DNA from: Desulfovibrio sp.
Lineage (GTDB): Bacteria > Desulfobacterota > Desulfovibrionia > Desulfovibrionales > Desulfovibrionaceae
Direction of reading: 5' to 3'
Length of the DNA stretch: 64,000 bases
Assembly (NCBI RefSeq): GCF_009712225.1
Contig: NZ_WASP01000006.1
Location: forward strand, 62,001-126,000
Below the pieces are notes generated by a model that saw only the letters and a list, made by a program, of their open reading frames with translations, had not been told where the DNA came from and did not search any database. Shown here piece by piece: positions 26,363-36,189 of this stretch (its first letter is position 1; the number at the start of each line of letters is the position of its first letter). The translations under genes and the position numbers were made by a program.

Positions 26363-26785
26363 ATGCCTATCAAAAAAGGCGATACGGTGCGCGCGCACTA
26401 CACGGGTACCCTTGAAGACGGCACGGTGTTCGACTCTTCGCGTGAGCGCGACCCCCTTGAATTTGTGCTGGGCAAGGGCATGCTGATTCCGGGTTTTGAA
26501 GCCGCCGTTGAAGGTCGCGAAGCGGGTGAAACCGTTACCGTTACCATCGCGCCTGAAGACGCCTACGGCGAGGCCGATCCCGAACTTCTGTTCACCGTTC
26601 CCCGCGCCCAGGTGCCTGACCACATTCCCCTGAACGTGGGCGTGCCCCTGCAGCTTTCCAACGAGCAGGGCCAGATGGACGTGACCATCACCGAAGTGAC
26701 CGCAGACGAAATCACCCTTGATGCCAACCATCCTTTGGCGGGCAAAACGCTGACCTTTGAAATCGAAATCGTGAGCGTTGCCTAG
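26363..26785 (+). CDS. FKBP-type peptidyl-prolyl isomerase, SlyD-like
   Basis: A 140-residue cytoplasmic isomerase. The FKBP core is at both ends (GDTVRAHYTGTLEDGTVFDSS, FVLGKGMLIPGFEAAVEG and, at the end, HPLAGKTLTFEIEIVSV), and the insert-in-flap chaperone domain of SlyD lies between (EDAYGEADPELLFTVPRAQV). It lacks the His/Cys-rich metal-binding tail of E. coli SlyD. ATG at 26363 follows GGAG. It catalyses prolyl isomerisation and holds unfolded chains. It is a single gene closed by the terminator at 26814-26867. Confidence 0.93.
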   Translation: MPIKKGDTVRAHYTGTLEDGTVFDSSRERDPLEFVLGKGMLIPGFEAAVEGREAGETVTVTIAPEDAYGEADPELLFTVPRAQVPDHIPLNVGVPLQLSNEQGQMDVTITEVTADEITLDANHPLAGKTLTFEIEIVSVA

Positions 26786-26813
26786 CCTGGGTTTTTGCCT
26801 GATATGTTGAGGG

Positions 26814-26867
26814 GGTGCGCCTGGCACAACGGGCCGCCGCACGGCGGCGCGCACGGCGCACCTTTTT
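26814..26867 (+). terminator. Intrinsic terminator of the isomerase gene
   Basis: An 8-bp outer stem (26814-26821 with 26855-26862) encloses a second GC hairpin (gccgcc/ggcggc) and is followed by five T residues. Confidence 0.85.
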
Positions 26868-27102
26868 GACATGAGGTTTTGTGCTGTTTTTTACCTGCGC
26901 TATTGTGGCGCAGGCCGGATGACATGGCTTTGGAGCGGGCGCTCGGGTGCCCGCAGTTTTTGCGGCGGCTCCCCTTGTCCGCGTGCTTCAGGGCAGCACG
27001 GGCGCGGGCGTACAGCGGCTGTTTGCAGAAGCGTATTCCAACGCCATATGCGGGATTATCGCACCCCAAATACAGCGCCCGCCCTGAGCGCGAGGTTCGT
27101 CC

Positions 27103-29295
27103 ATGAGCAATAAATCCGCCAGACAGAGCGCCATCGAGGCCATTACCACCTACAAACCCGAAGCAGCCCCCCTCAACTTCGTGGAAACCAAACCCACCGA
27201 TATTTTTGGCTGCAACGTGTTCAACGACCGCGTCATGCGCGAGCGTCTGCCCAAGAGCGTGTACAAGGCTCTGCGCAAGACCATCGAATTCGGCGAACGC
27301 ATGGATCCTGCCATTGCCGACACCGTTGCCGCAGTGATGAAAGACTGGGCCATCGAGCAGGGGGCCACCCACTTTACCCACATCTTTTATCCCCTCACCG
27401 GGCAGACCGCCGAAAAGCACGACAGCTTCTTGATGCCCGACGGCGCTGGCGGCGTCATTGCCGAATTTTCTGGCTCCATGCTTATCCGTGGCGAACCCGA
27501 CGCTTCGTCCTTCCCCTCCGGCGGCCTGCGCTCTACCTTTGAAGCTCGCGGCTACACCGCGTGGGACGTGACCAGCCCCGCCTACATCATGGAGAACCGC
27601 AACGGCACGTTTTTGTGCATTCCCACCATGTTCCTTTCGTGGACGGGCGTTGCGCTGGACAAAAAGACCCCCATGCTGCGCTCTGGTCAGGCCCTGAACC
27701 GCGAGGCCCATCGTGTTCTGGCCCTGTTTGGCGAAGATACGCCCCTGCCCATCGTGTCGTACGCTGGTCTTGAGCAGGAATATTTCTGCATAGACCACAA
27801 TTTCAATTTTGCCCGCCCCGACCTGCAGATCGCCGGTCGCTCGCTGTTTGGCGCGCGTCCTGCCAAGGGCCAGGAATTCAGCGACCAGTATTTTGGCGTT
27901 ATTCCGCAGCGCGTGCTTTCGTACATGATGGAAGTGGAACGCGAGCTGTACAAGCTGGGCGTGCCCGTGCGCACCCGTCACAACGAGGTTGCCCCCAGCC
28001 AGTACGAAATTGCCCCCCTCTTTGAGGTGAGCAACCTGGCCGTGGACCACAACCATATCATCATGTCCATGCTGCGCAACGTGGCCAAGCGCTACGGCCT
28101 CAAGTGCCTGCTGCACGAAAAGCCCTTTGCTGGCGTGAACGGTTCGGGCAAGCACCTGAACTATTCCATCGGCAACGCCGAGCTGGGAACCCTGTTTGAT
28201 CCCGGCGAAACCCCGCACGCCAACGCCAAGTTCCTGGTGTTCTGCGCCGCCATGATCCGCGCCGTGCACAAGTTTGGCGGCCTGCTGCGTGCAACTGTTG
28301 CCAGCGCCAGCAACGACCACCGTCTTGGTGCCAACGAGGCCCCGCCGGCCATCATGTCCATCTTCCTGGGCGATCAGCTTACGGAAGTGTTTGAAGCCTT
28401 CCGCGCCGGACGCGTTGAAAACGCCGCCGGTGGCCGCACTGGCCGCGCCCTTAATCTGGGTGTGGATACCTTGCCCCCGCTGCCCGCCGACCCGGGCGAC
28501 CGCAACCGCACCAGCCCCGTGGCCTTTACGGGCAACCGATTTGAATTCCGCGCCCTTGGTTCCAGCCAGTCTGCTGCCGGTTCCATCACCGCGCTCAACA
28601 CCATGATGGCCGATTCGCTGGGCTTTGCCGCCGACTGGCTTGAAAAGGAACTGGCCCAGGGCAAGACCTTCAATCAGGCTCTGGAATCCTTTATCACCCA
28701 CGTTATTGACGAGCACAGCGCCGTTATCTTTAACGGCGACGGTTACTCTGAAGTGTGGCACAAGGAAGCCGAACGCCGTGGCCTGCCCAACCTGCGCACC
28801 ACCCCCGAAGCCCTGGCCGAGCTCACCAAGCCCGAGGTCATCAACCTCTACGAAAAGGCTGGCGTGCTCAACCGGGCCGAGCTCAAGGCGCGGCAGGAAA
28901 TCTATCTTGAGCAGTACTGCAAAACCGTGCGCACCGAGGCCAATCTGGTTATCCGTATGGCGCACACCATCATCTACCCCGCGGGCATGCGCTATCAGGG
29001 CGAACTGGCAGCCACCGCGGCCAACATGCGCGCCATCGGCAAGGATCCCAAAACCGTCACTCTGGCCGAGATTACTTCCAACCTGCGCCTCATGCAGGAT
29101 GCCTGCGGCCAGCTTGAAGACGTGCTGAACAAGGCCGACAGCCTGGGTTACAGCTTTGAGGCTGCCCAAAGCTATCGCGACAACGTGCTGCCCCGTATGC
29201 TTGAAGTGCGCCGCTATGCGGATTTGCTTGAAGTGCGCGTGGCCGACGACTTGTGGGCCCTGCCCAACTATCAGGAAATTCTGTTCGGCAAGTAG
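27103..29295 (+). CDS. glnN: Type III glutamine synthetase
   Basis: A 730-residue glutamine synthetase of the large dodecameric type III found in Bacteroides, cyanobacteria and Desulfovibrio. It condenses glutamate and ammonia with ATP. The N-terminal GSIII domain begins [18 protein letters not shown]; the catalytic region contains [38 protein letters not shown], the [12 protein letters not shown] substrate loop (in type I: NGSGMH) and [12 protein letters not shown] with the conserved Arg. The length matches GSIII. Type III enzymes lack the adenylylation tyrosine. A GAGG lies 8 bases before the ATG. The long frame on the opposite strand is a codon-bias artefact. Confidence 0.96.
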   Translation: MSNKSARQSAIEAITTYKPEAAPLNFVETKPTDIFGCNVFNDRVMRERLPKSVYKALRKTIEFGERMDPAIADTVAAVMKDWAIEQGATHFTHIFYPLTGQTAEKHDSFLMPDGAGGVIAEFSGSMLIRGEPDASSFPSGGLRSTFEARGYTAWDVTSPAYIMENRNGTFLCIPTMFLSWTGVALDKKTPMLRSGQALNREAHRVLALFGEDTPLPIVSYAGLEQEYFCIDHNFNFARPDLQIAGRSLFGARPAKGQEFSDQYFGVIPQRVLSYMMEVERELYKLGVPVRTRHNEVAPSQYEIAPLFEVSNLAVDHNHIIMSMLRNVAKRYGLKCLLHEKPFAGVNGSGKHLNYSIGNAELGTLFDPGETPHANAKFLVFCAAMIRAVHKFGGLLRATVASASNDHRLGANEAPPAIMSIFLGDQLTEVFEAFRAGRVENAAGGRTGRALNLGVDTLPPLPADPGDRNRTSPVAFTGNRFEFRALGSSQSAAGSITALNTMMADSLGFAADWLEKELAQGKTFNQALESFITHVIDEHSAVIFNGDGYSEVWHKEAERRGLPNLRTTPEALAELTKPEVINLYEKAGVLNRAELKARQEIYLEQYCKTVRTEANLVIRMAHTIIYPAGMRYQGELAATAANMRAIGKDPKTVTLAEITSNLRLMQDACGQLEDVLNKADSLGYSFEAAQSYRDNVLPRMLEVRRYADLLEVRVADDLWALPNYQEILFGK

Positions 29296-29422
29296 CCGGT
29301 GTATGGTTTGTGGAGAGGGGAGGGCTTTGCGGCTTGCCCCTCTCCCTGCGCCAGACAGTCTGTACCAGACACCTGAGCCAATCGGGCTGGCGGCCTTTGC
29401 GGCAAAAAACCGTTCAGAACTG

Positions 29423-29451
29423 TTGACACCCTGTGTGCAGGTGTGTAGTGT
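29423..29451 (+). promoter_or_regulatory. trp operon promoter
   Basis: TTGACA at 29423-29428, a 17-base spacer and TAGTGT at 29446-29451, 30 bases before the trp leader peptide start. Confidence 0.75.
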
Positions 29452-29481
29452 GACCTGAAACATAAGGAACAAGGCATTCGC

Positions 29482-29568
29482 ATGAACTCTTTCTCCAACA
29501 CCATTTCTAACAGCTTCAAAGGCTGGTGGTGGCGCATCCAACTGCGTGGGGGAGACGTGCGGGCTTAA
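29482..29568 (+). CDS. trpL: trp operon leader peptide with three consecutive Trp codons
   Basis: A 28-residue peptide, MNSFSNTISNSFKGWWW then RIQLRGGDVRA, with Trp at 15, 16 and 17. It starts 31 bases after the promoter -10 element and precedes a terminator hairpin. Ribosome stalling at the Trp codons under tryptophan shortage would expose the antiterminator at 29548-29557. A 'aaggaac' stretch is the likely ribosome site. Too short for routine gene finding, but the Trp run and hairpin context make it convincing. Confidence 0.92.
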   Translation: MNSFSNTISNSFKGWWWRIQLRGGDVRA

Positions 29569-29638
29569 AAAGTTCCGGTACGTTGGCATTGTCGTAAGTA
29601 AGCGCCGTCTCCCCCTGGGAGGCGGCGTTTTTTATTTT
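29548..29638 (+). promoter_or_regulatory. trp attenuator (antiterminator/terminator switch)
   Basis: The terminator stem is 29603-29613 with 29617-29627 (11 bp, one G-U), followed by six T residues and a second T run. Its left arm is also perfectly complementary over 10 bases (29606-29615) to 29548-29557, which lies right after the Trp codons in the leader frame. This gives the two exclusive structures of classical transcription attenuation. Confidence 0.9.
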
Positions 29639-29669
29639 TCCAGGCACAAAAAACCAAAGGATGCGGCAG

Positions 29670-31127
29670 ATGAACACGAACGGGGATGCGCAGCACATGC
29701 TGACGCTGCAACAGTCCGCCCGCTGGTTGCCAGCGGATATGGATACGCCCATCAGCCTGTTTATGGGCATGGTGGGTGCTGGTAACGGCATCTTGCTTGA
29801 AAGCGCCGAGGTCGACGGGCGCTGGGGCCGGTACAGCATTCTGGCCTGCGACGCCGCCATGTTCATCAGTTGCCGCGATGGCAAGCTTGCCCTGGATATA
29901 CGCGATGCAAGGCTTGAGGTGCTGCGCCAGTTTGAGGGCCAGCCCTTTGTGGAAGGCCTGCGGGCGCTCATGGCTTCGTTGAGCATCGAAACCCCCACCA
30001 ATATCAAAAACCTGCCGCCCATAACCCGTGCCCTGTACGGCTACCTTGGGTTTGGCATGGCTGGCCTGTTCAACCCCAAGCTGGCGTCGGTCATGCCGCA
30101 GAGCGAGGCCGACTGCCTGCTCATGCTGCCCTCGACCGTGCTGGTGTTCGACCACCTGTACAACAGGCTGTGTCAGGTGAGCCTTGGCGAACACCGCCCG
30201 CTGCACAGCTCGCGCGAATCGCTGGAAGGCCGCGCCTCTGGTCAGGCCGGTGCTGTGCGCATCGACCCCGACAACGTGTGCGCAGAACCAGATGAGCAGG
30301 GCTACAAGGATTACGTGCGCCGCATCAAGGAAATGCTGCGGCAGGGTGAGGCCATTCAGGTGGTTCCCTCGGTTCGGTTTTCCACGCCTTTTGAGGGCAA
30401 CCCCTTTGAACTGTACCGCCGCATGCGCCGGTTCAACGCTTCGCCTTACATGTTTTACATGCGCTTTCCCGAGCTGACGCTTTTTGGCTCGTCACCCGAG
30501 GTAATGGTGCGCTGCACGGCGGGGCACCTGCAGCTTTCGCCCATCGCGGGCACGCGCAAGCGCGGTGCCGACGACCTTGAAGACGCCCGCCTTGCCGCCG
30601 AGCTGCGCGACGACCCCAAGGAACGCGCCGAGCACGTCATGCTGGTAGACCTTGGCCGCAACGATCTTGGCCGTGTGGCCCAGCCCGGTACGGTGAATCT
30701 TGAGCGGTATATGGAAGTTGAGCGCTACTCGCACGTGATGCATCTCACCAGCCGGGTGAGCGCCCGCCTCGAGGAAGGGCTTGATGCTCTCGACGTGCTG
30801 GCGGCCACCTTTCCGGCTGGCACGGTTTCCGGCGCGCCCAAGGTGCGGGCCATGGAAATCATCCGCGAGGTGGAAGGCCGCGCGCGTGGCCCTTACGCTG
30901 GCTGCATCGGCTGGCTTGGTCTGGACAAGGACTGCGTGAATCTCGATACGGGCATCACCATTCGCAGCATGTGGATGCGTGACGGCAAGCTCTTCTGGCA
31001 GGCGGGCGGAGGCATCGTGCATGACTCCGATCCCGATCTGGAATGGAAGGAAGTGTGCAACAAATCAGCCATCATGCGCCTGGCCCTGCGTGCGGAGGAC
31101 GAAGAATATGTTTCTGCTCATCGATAA
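29670..31127 (+). CDS. trpE: Anthranilate synthase component I
   Basis: A 485-residue chorismate-using subunit that makes anthranilate with ammonia passed from TrpG. The N-terminal half contains the ESAEVDGRWGRYSI segment of the feedback site region; the catalytic half has the conserved FGSSPEVMVR, SPIAGTRKRGADDLED, DLGRNDLGRVAQPG, TFPAGTVSGAPKVRAMEII and the final AGGGIVHDSDP. I prefer ATG 29670 because AAAGGA is spaced 9 bases before it; ATG 29661 is too close to that site. It overlaps trpGD by 20 bases, so the two subunits are made together. Confidence 0.96.
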   Translation: MNTNGDAQHMLTLQQSARWLPADMDTPISLFMGMVGAGNGILLESAEVDGRWGRYSILACDAAMFISCRDGKLALDIRDARLEVLRQFEGQPFVEGLRALMASLSIETPTNIKNLPPITRALYGYLGFGMAGLFNPKLASVMPQSEADCLLMLPSTVLVFDHLYNRLCQVSLGEHRPLHSSRESLEGRASGQAGAVRIDPDNVCAEPDEQGYKDYVRRIKEMLRQGEAIQVVPSVRFSTPFEGNPFELYRRMRRFNASPYMFYMRFPELTLFGSSPEVMVRCTAGHLQLSPIAGTRKRGADDLEDARLAAELRDDPKERAEHVMLVDLGRNDLGRVAQPGTVNLERYMEVERYSHVMHLTSRVSARLEEGLDALDVLAATFPAGTVSGAPKVRAMEIIREVEGRARGPYAGCIGWLGLDKDCVNLDTGITIRSMWMRDGKLFWQAGGGIVHDSDPDLEWKEVCNKSAIMRLALRAEDEEYVSAHR

Positions 31128-32700
31128 TTACGACTCATTCACCTACAATCTTGTGCAGGCCTTTTACGCCTTGGGCCACAAGCCCGTGGTGCTGCGCAAC
31201 GACGACCCTGCCGTGCTGGACATGGCGGTGAACCCGGAACTTTCCATGGTCTGCATTTCTCCCGGACCGGGGCATCCCGCCAATGCGGGGCTCTGCCCCG
31301 AATTCCTCAAGCGGCTCAGCCCGCGCATTCCCGTGCTGGGCGTGTGCCTTGGGCATCAGTTGCTGGGGCTGCACGCCGGGGCCAGGGTAGAGGTGGGCCC
31401 GTGCATCATGCATGGCAAGCAGTCTGAAATCGTGCACGACGGTACGGGCATGTTCCTTGGCCTGCCCAACCCCATGCGCGTTGGGCGCTACCACTCCCTT
31501 GTGGTGCGCGCCGATGAAGACGCGGAAAACCCCCGCTTTACGGTTACGGCCCGCGCGCCCGAAGGCGAAGTGATGGCCCTGCGCTACAACGACCGCCCGT
31601 GGGTTGGCGTGCAGTTTCACCCCGAATCGGTGCTGACCCCCGACGGCCTGCGCCTGCTGGGCAACTTCCCGCAGAGCATCCTTGGTACGGGCGCGGAAAC
31701 ATCCGACTTCTCCGGCATTCTGGAGCGGCTGGCCCGCAGGGAAAACCTCACCGCCGAAATGGCCGCCGCTGGCTTTGCCGCTCTTATGGACGGCAAGATG
31801 ACTCCGGCGCAGGCGGGCGGCTTTCTTATGGGGCTGCGCATGAAGGGCGAAAGTTCCCTCGAGCTGGCCCACGCCACCCGTGCCGCACTGGCCCGGGCCG
31901 TGCGCGTGGACGGCATTTCGGGAACCACCATCGACGTGGTGGGAACCGGCGGCGACGGGCGCAATTCCTTCAACTGTTCCACGGCTTCTTCGCTCACGCT
32001 GGCGGGCATGGGCTACAAGGTGGTGAAACACGGCAACCGTGCTGTTTCTTCCAAATGCGGCAGCGCAGATGCTCTGGAAGCCCTTGGAATCACCTTGGAA
32101 AAAGACCCCGTCTTGGTGGCCGAGATGGTCAAGAAACGCAATTTTGCCTTTATTTTTGCCCCGTACTTTCATCCTTCCTTTGCCAACATTGGCCCGGTGC
32201 GCAAAGAGATGGGCGTGCGCACTCTGTTCAACATACTTGGCCCCATGATCAACCCTGCGCGACCCAGCCACCTGCTTATGGGTGTGGCGCGGCCCGAGCT
32301 GGTTGATCTGGTTGCGGAAACCCTGCTGCAGTCGCCCCTGCAACGCGCCGCCGTGGTCTGCGGTTCGGGCAACTACGACGAGGTAACGCCCATTGGCCCC
32401 ACCAAGATGGCTCTGCTGCAGAACGGCAAGATAACCTCCATGATGCTCGACCCTCAGGAATTCGGCATCCCTTCCTGTTCGGTGGATGATCTGGCCGTGA
32501 GCGGCAAGGAGCAGGCCGTGGCCGTGCTCAACGACATCCTCGACGGGCAGGGTCCCCGCGCAATGATGGACATGGTTGTGCTCAACGTGGGCCTCGCCAT
32601 CTACCTGCTGGAGGAAAAAATGGACATGGCCCTGTGCATGGCCCGCGCCCGCGAGGCCGTGAGCGCAGGTGTGGGCAGGAAGGTGCTGCATGCTGCTTGA
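31108..32700 (+). CDS. trpGD: Fused anthranilate synthase glutaminase / anthranilate phosphoribosyltransferase
   Basis: One 530-residue protein carrying two activities. Residues 1-190 are the class I glutaminase: LLIDNYDSFTYNLVQ, the oxyanion ISPGPGHP, nucleophile Cys in LGVCLGHQLLGL and His/Glu in VQFHPES. After a short linker (about 195-205) the phosphoribosyltransferase TrpD follows, with VVGTGGDGRNSFNCSTAS (PRPP binding), KHGNRAVSSKCGSAD and NILGPMINPARP. The fusion is the same as in E. coli TrpD, while many relatives encode the parts separately. ATG at 31108 follows GGAGG and lies inside the trpE end; the stop overlaps trpC. Confidence 0.95.
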   Translation: MFLLIDNYDSFTYNLVQAFYALGHKPVVLRNDDPAVLDMAVNPELSMVCISPGPGHPANAGLCPEFLKRLSPRIPVLGVCLGHQLLGLHAGARVEVGPCIMHGKQSEIVHDGTGMFLGLPNPMRVGRYHSLVVRADEDAENPRFTVTARAPEGEVMALRYNDRPWVGVQFHPESVLTPDGLRLLGNFPQSILGTGAETSDFSGILERLARRENLTAEMAAAGFAALMDGKMTPAQAGGFLMGLRMKGESSLELAHATRAALARAVRVDGISGTTIDVVGTGGDGRNSFNCSTASSLTLAGMGYKVVKHGNRAVSSKCGSADALEALGITLEKDPVLVAEMVKKRNFAFIFAPYFHPSFANIGPVRKEMGVRTLFNILGPMINPARPSHLLMGVARPELVDLVAETLLQSPLQRAAVVCGSGNYDEVTPIGPTKMALLQNGKITSMMLDPQEFGIPSCSVDDLAVSGKEQAVAVLNDILDGQGPRAMMDMVVLNVGLAIYLLEEKMDMALCMARAREAVSAGVGRKVLHAA

Positions 32701-33523
32701 GCGTTTCCGCACGGCCAAACAGGCCGAAGTAGAGGCCCTGCAAGCCATGCAGGCCCAGGGCGCTCTGCCCCCGGTGTACGGAGGCCAGCGGCCAGACTTT
32801 ACGGCGGCGTTGACCCGATGCGCCGCAGGAAGCCCTCTGGCGGTGGTGGCCGAATACAAGCGGGCCTCACCCTCGCGTGGCGTGATCTGCGAGAGTCTCG
32901 AAGTGGAGGAAGTGGCCCGGCAGTATGCCGTGGCCGGGGCTAGCGCAGTATCTGTACTGACGGAAGAAACTTTTTTTCGCGGGCGGTTGGACTATCTGGC
33001 CCGTGCCGCAGACCCGGCGCTCTATAACGGCCTCCGGGTGCCCCTGCTGCGCAAGGATTTTATTTTTGATCCCCTGCAGGTGCGGGCCACGGCAGCCACG
33101 CCAGCCTCGGCCCTGCTGCTGATTGTACGGCTGACACCCGATGCGGCAACCCTGCGCGCCCTGCGCGAGCAGGCCGAAAGCTACGGCATTCAGGCAGTGG
33201 TTGAGATATTTGATGCGGAAGACCTGCGCCTTGCCCGCGAGAGCGGAGCGCGCATCATACAGGTAAACGCCCGTGATCTGGAAACGCTGGCCATCGACCG
33301 CGATGCCTGCCTGCAACTGGTGCGGGCCTTCCCGCCCGTCAATGGTGAGCTGTGGATAGCGGCCAGCGGCATGAGCAGCCCGCAGCACCTCGTGGCTGCG
33401 GCAGAGGCGGGTTACCACGCGGCTCTGGTGGGCAGCGCCCTGATGGAAAATGGTACTCCGGGCGAGGCACTGGCGGCACTGCTGGGCGCAACGGCCCAAA
33501 ACGGGGGAGAGCGCACATGTTGA
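32690..33523 (+). CDS. trpC: Indole-3-glycerol-phosphate synthase
   Basis: A 277-residue (beta/alpha)8 barrel that closes the indole ring from CdRP. Hallmarks are VVAEYKRASPSRGVI (catalytic Lys), SVLTEETFFRGRLDYL, LLRKDFIFDPLQV, the VNARDLETLAID loop and ASGMSSPQHL with the phosphate-binding end. It is a stand-alone enzyme, not fused to TrpF as in E. coli. Its ATG lies within the last codons of trpGD (11-base overlap) after AGGAAGG, and its stop overlaps the trpF start. A short truncation of the N-terminal extension is normal. Confidence 0.95.
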   Translation: MLLERFRTAKQAEVEALQAMQAQGALPPVYGGQRPDFTAALTRCAAGSPLAVVAEYKRASPSRGVICESLEVEEVARQYAVAGASAVSVLTEETFFRGRLDYLARAADPALYNGLRVPLLRKDFIFDPLQVRATAATPASALLLIVRLTPDAATLRALREQAESYGIQAVVEIFDAEDLRLARESGARIIQVNARDLETLAIDRDACLQLVRAFPPVNGELWIAASGMSSPQHLVAAAEAGYHAALVGSALMENGTPGEALAALLGATAQNGGERTC

Positions 33524-34149
33524 TCAAGTTCTGCGGCCTCACAAGGCAGGAAGATGTGGATCAGGCGGCCCGGCTGGGCGCGGCCATGTGCGGTTTTATC
33601 TTTCATCCCCGCAGCCCGCGCGGCATCACGGTTGAACAGGCCGCCGTCCTCGACAGTGGCAGCCTGCTGCGGGTGGGTGTTTTTGTAAATCAGGGGTCGG
33701 ACGAGATCCGCCGCATCATGGATGCGGCCCGGCTTGATTACGCCCAGCTGCACGGCCACCAGAGCGTTGAATGCGCACAGGCCATTGGCGCAGAGCGTGT
33801 CATCCGGGTGCTCTGGCCCGACCGTTACACCCACCGTGCTTTGCTGTACAATGATTTACAACGACATGCGCAGGCCTGCGCCTACTACCTGCTGGATGCC
33901 GGACTGAAAGGCGGCGGCAGCGGGTACAAGCTGGACTGGTCTGATCTGGGCAGCCTGCGCCCGCCGCAGCCCTGGCTGCTTGCCGGGGGCTTGAGCGCTG
34001 CCAACGTGGGCAAGGCTCTGGGCATGTGCGGGCCTGCCGGGGTGGATTTCAATTCCGGCGTGGAAGACGCGCCGGGTCGTAAAAACAGGGAAAAAATGGC
34101 GGCCGCCTTTTTGGCCGCAAACTCCAAAGGCAATGGGTATTCGTTATGA
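33517..34149 (+). CDS. trpF: Phosphoribosylanthranilate isomerase
   Basis: A 210-residue barrel converting PRA to CdRP. It opens [21 protein letters not shown] (catalytic Cys of KFCG), continues with [13 protein letters not shown] and YAQLHGHQS, and its second half carries [15 protein letters not shown] and [16 protein letters not shown], with the catalytic Asp replaced as usual by the DFNSG(V/I)E motif. ATG 33517 follows GGGGAG and overlaps the trpC stop by 7 bases; the stop overlaps trpB by four (ATGA). Position in the chain of overlaps shows tight translational coupling. Confidence 0.95.
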   Translation: MLIKFCGLTRQEDVDQAARLGAAMCGFIFHPRSPRGITVEQAAVLDSGSLLRVGVFVNQGSDEIRRIMDAARLDYAQLHGHQSVECAQAIGAERVIRVLWPDRYTHRALLYNDLQRHAQACAYYLLDAGLKGGGSGYKLDWSDLGSLRPPQPWLLAGGLSAANVGKALGMCGPAGVDFNSGVEDAPGRKNREKMAAAFLAANSKGNGYSL

Positions 34150-35339
34150 AAGACAGTTACTTTGGTGAGTTCGGCGGCTGCTTTGTTCCCGAACTGCTTA
34201 TGCCGCCCCTTATGGAAGTGGAAGCGGCCATGCGCGACATTTATCCCACTGAAAAATTTCAGGCAGAGCTCAACGATCTGCTGTTCAACTACGCCGGGCG
34301 CGAAACTCCCCTGACCTATTGCCCCACGCTTTCGCGTGAGCTGGGCTTTGACCTGTGGCTCAAGCGTGAGGATCTGCTGCACACTGGTGCGCACAAGGTC
34401 AACAACACCCTCGGTCAGGCCCTGCTTGCCAAGTACATGGGCAAAACCGCCCTGGTGGCCGAAACGGGCGCTGGGCAGCACGGTGTGGCCACGGCAGCCG
34501 CGGCTGCCCGTCTGGGGCTTGAGTGCACCATCTACATGGGCGCTGAAGACGTGGAGCGTCAGGCCCCCAACGTCATGCGCATGAAGCTGCTGGGCGCCAC
34601 CGTGCATGCCGTGGAAAGCGGAACCCGTACCCTCAAGGACGCCATCAACGAGGCCCTGCGCGCCTGGATTGGCAGCCAAAGAACAACCCACTACTGCTTT
34701 GGCACGGCGGCAGGCCCGCACCCCTTCCCCAAGCTGGTGCGCATGCTGCAAAGCGTTATCGGGCGCGAAACCCGCGCCCAGATGCTTGAAAAAACCGGGC
34801 GACTGCCCGATGCGGTTGTTGCCTGCGTGGGTGGCGGCTCCAATGCCATTGGCATGTTCCACCCCTTTGTGGACGATGCCAGCGTACGCATCATTGGTGT
34901 GGAAGCGGCAGGCACGGGCGAACCCGGCTGCTTCAATTCCGCTCCTCTGAACCTTGGTACGCCCGGTGTGCTGCACGGCGCGTACAGCATGCTGTTGCAA
35001 AACGACGACGGTCAGGTGGAACCCTCGCATTCCATCTCTGCCGGGCTGGATTATCCCGGTGTGGGACCGGAACACTCGTGGTTGCAAAAAACAGGGCGCG
35101 TGCATTACGGCATGGTCAAGGACGCCAACGCCCTCAATGCCTTCCAGCGTCTGTGCCGCGCCGAGGGCATTCTGCCCGCGCTTGAATCCTCGCACGCTCT
35201 TGCCTGGGTGCTTGACCACCCGCATGAATTCAAGGAAGGCGACCAGGTGGTGGTGAACCTCTCTGGCCGTGGCGACAAGGATCTGGGCATAGTCAACAAG
35301 GCGCTGGGCGTAGCGGCGCAGGACCAGGAAGAGGTGTAG
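34146..35339 (+). CDS. trpB: Tryptophan synthase beta chain
   Basis: A 397-residue PLP enzyme joining indole and serine. Hallmarks: [38 protein letters not shown] with the PLP Lys, [12 protein letters not shown], the phosphate-binding [14 protein letters not shown], the E-GC segment [12 protein letters not shown], and ESSHALAWV. This is the TrpB1 type that pairs with TrpA. Start and stop overlap or abut its neighbours (ATGA with trpF, 2 bases to trpA). Confidence 0.97.
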   Translation: MKDSYFGEFGGCFVPELLMPPLMEVEAAMRDIYPTEKFQAELNDLLFNYAGRETPLTYCPTLSRELGFDLWLKREDLLHTGAHKVNNTLGQALLAKYMGKTALVAETGAGQHGVATAAAAARLGLECTIYMGAEDVERQAPNVMRMKLLGATVHAVESGTRTLKDAINEALRAWIGSQRTTHYCFGTAAGPHPFPKLVRMLQSVIGRETRAQMLEKTGRLPDAVVACVGGGSNAIGMFHPFVDDASVRIIGVEAAGTGEPGCFNSAPLNLGTPGVLHGAYSMLLQNDDGQVEPSHSISAGLDYPGVGPEHSWLQKTGRVHYGMVKDANALNAFQRLCRAEGILPALESSHALAWVLDHPHEFKEGDQVVVNLSGRGDKDLGIVNKALGVAAQDQEEV

Positions 35340-35341
35340 CC

Positions 35342-36109
35342 ATGAATTTTCTTGAACAAAAAATACGCGATGCCAAGGCCGCCGGTCGCCCGGCGCTCAT
35401 CCCCTTTCTGACTGCCGGTTTTCCCGATCAGTCCACCTTTTGGCCTACTCTGATGGAGCTGGACGAGAGCGGGGCGGATATTATTGAAATCGGCGTGCCC
35501 TTTTCCGACCCTGTGGCCGACGGCCCGGTGGTGGAAGACGCCTCTCGCCGCGCCCTGAGTGACGGTGTGAGTCTGCGTGGCATTCTTGAAGAGCTCATCG
35601 AGCGCAAGGGGCTTATCCAGTCCGGCGTGGTGCTCATGGGCTACCTCAACCCCTTTCTGCAGTACGGCTATGAAAATCTGGCCCGCGATGCCGCTCGTGG
35701 CGGCGTGCACGGCTTTATTGTGCCCGACCTGCCCTATGAAGAAGCAGGCCCCCTGCGCGATGCCCTGAAAAAAGAGGGTATTGCCCTGATTCCGCTGGTT
35801 GGCCCCAATACCAGCGCCGAGCGCATGGCTCTGTATGACAGCGTGGGTGAGGGCTATGTGTATGTGGTTTCTGTCATGGGCATTACCGGCGAACGCACCG
35901 ACATTGCGCCGCAGGTGGCAGTAACCATGCGGCGGGCGCGTTCTGTGTTCAGGCTGCCGCTGGCCTTGGGCTTTGGCCTGCGCGAGCCCTCGCAACTTGA
36001 GGCGCTTTCGCCCGATGCCCAGCCCGATGCCGTAGTGTTTGGCAGTGCGTTGCTCAAACATATCGATGCTGGCAACAGTGCCGCCGAGTTTCTGGCTCGC
36101 TGGAAGTAG
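35342..36109 (+). CDS. trpA: Tryptophan synthase alpha chain
   Basis: A 255-residue barrel that splits indole-3-glycerol phosphate and feeds indole to TrpB. Catalytic Glu is in IIEIGVPFSDPVADGPVV (E-x-G-x-PFSDP) and Asp in IVPDLPYEEA; the flexible loop is VVSVMGITGERTDI and the phosphate site GFGLREPSQL. It is the last gene of the trp operon, two bases after trpB, and is followed by a hairpin at 36149-36178. Confidence 0.96.
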   Translation: MNFLEQKIRDAKAAGRPALIPFLTAGFPDQSTFWPTLMELDESGADIIEIGVPFSDPVADGPVVEDASRRALSDGVSLRGILEELIERKGLIQSGVVLMGYLNPFLQYGYENLARDAARGGVHGFIVPDLPYEEAGPLRDALKKEGIALIPLVGPNTSAERMALYDSVGEGYVYVVSVMGITGERTDIAPQVAVTMRRARSVFRLPLALGFGLREPSQLEALSPDAQPDAVVFGSALLKHIDAGNSAAEFLARWK

Positions 36110-36148
36110 TTTTTATGTAAGTTGTTTTACCTTGTTACAAAAAAAATT

Positions 36149-36178
36149 AGGGCGCTTTTCCGCAAGGAAGAGCGCCCT
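36149..36178. terminator. Hairpin at the end of the trp operon
   Basis: A 13-bp stem with one G-U (36149-36161 with 36166-36178) and a GCAA tetraloop. The T run is weak on the plus strand and strong on the minus strand (eight A residues to its left), so direction is uncertain. Confidence 0.6.
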
Positions 36179-36189
36179 TGCTATTTAGA

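Noticed and set aside
26782..29589. Very long minus-strand open frame (935 codons) opposite glnN
   Set aside because: It mirrors the codon bias of a confident glutamine synthetase gene; its translation is low-complexity Gly/His/Ala/Val without any domain.
31135..32859. Long minus-strand frame opposite trpGD and trpC
   Set aside because: Antisense artefact of GC-rich third positions; the sense strand encodes recognised enzymes throughout.
33885..35225. Long minus-strand frame opposite trpF-trpB
   Set aside because: Antisense to trpB with its conserved PLP motifs; no ribosome site or domain.
36149..36178. Hairpin after trpA as a clear rightward terminator
   Set aside because: The T run is on the minus-strand side; kept only as a hairpin of uncertain direction.
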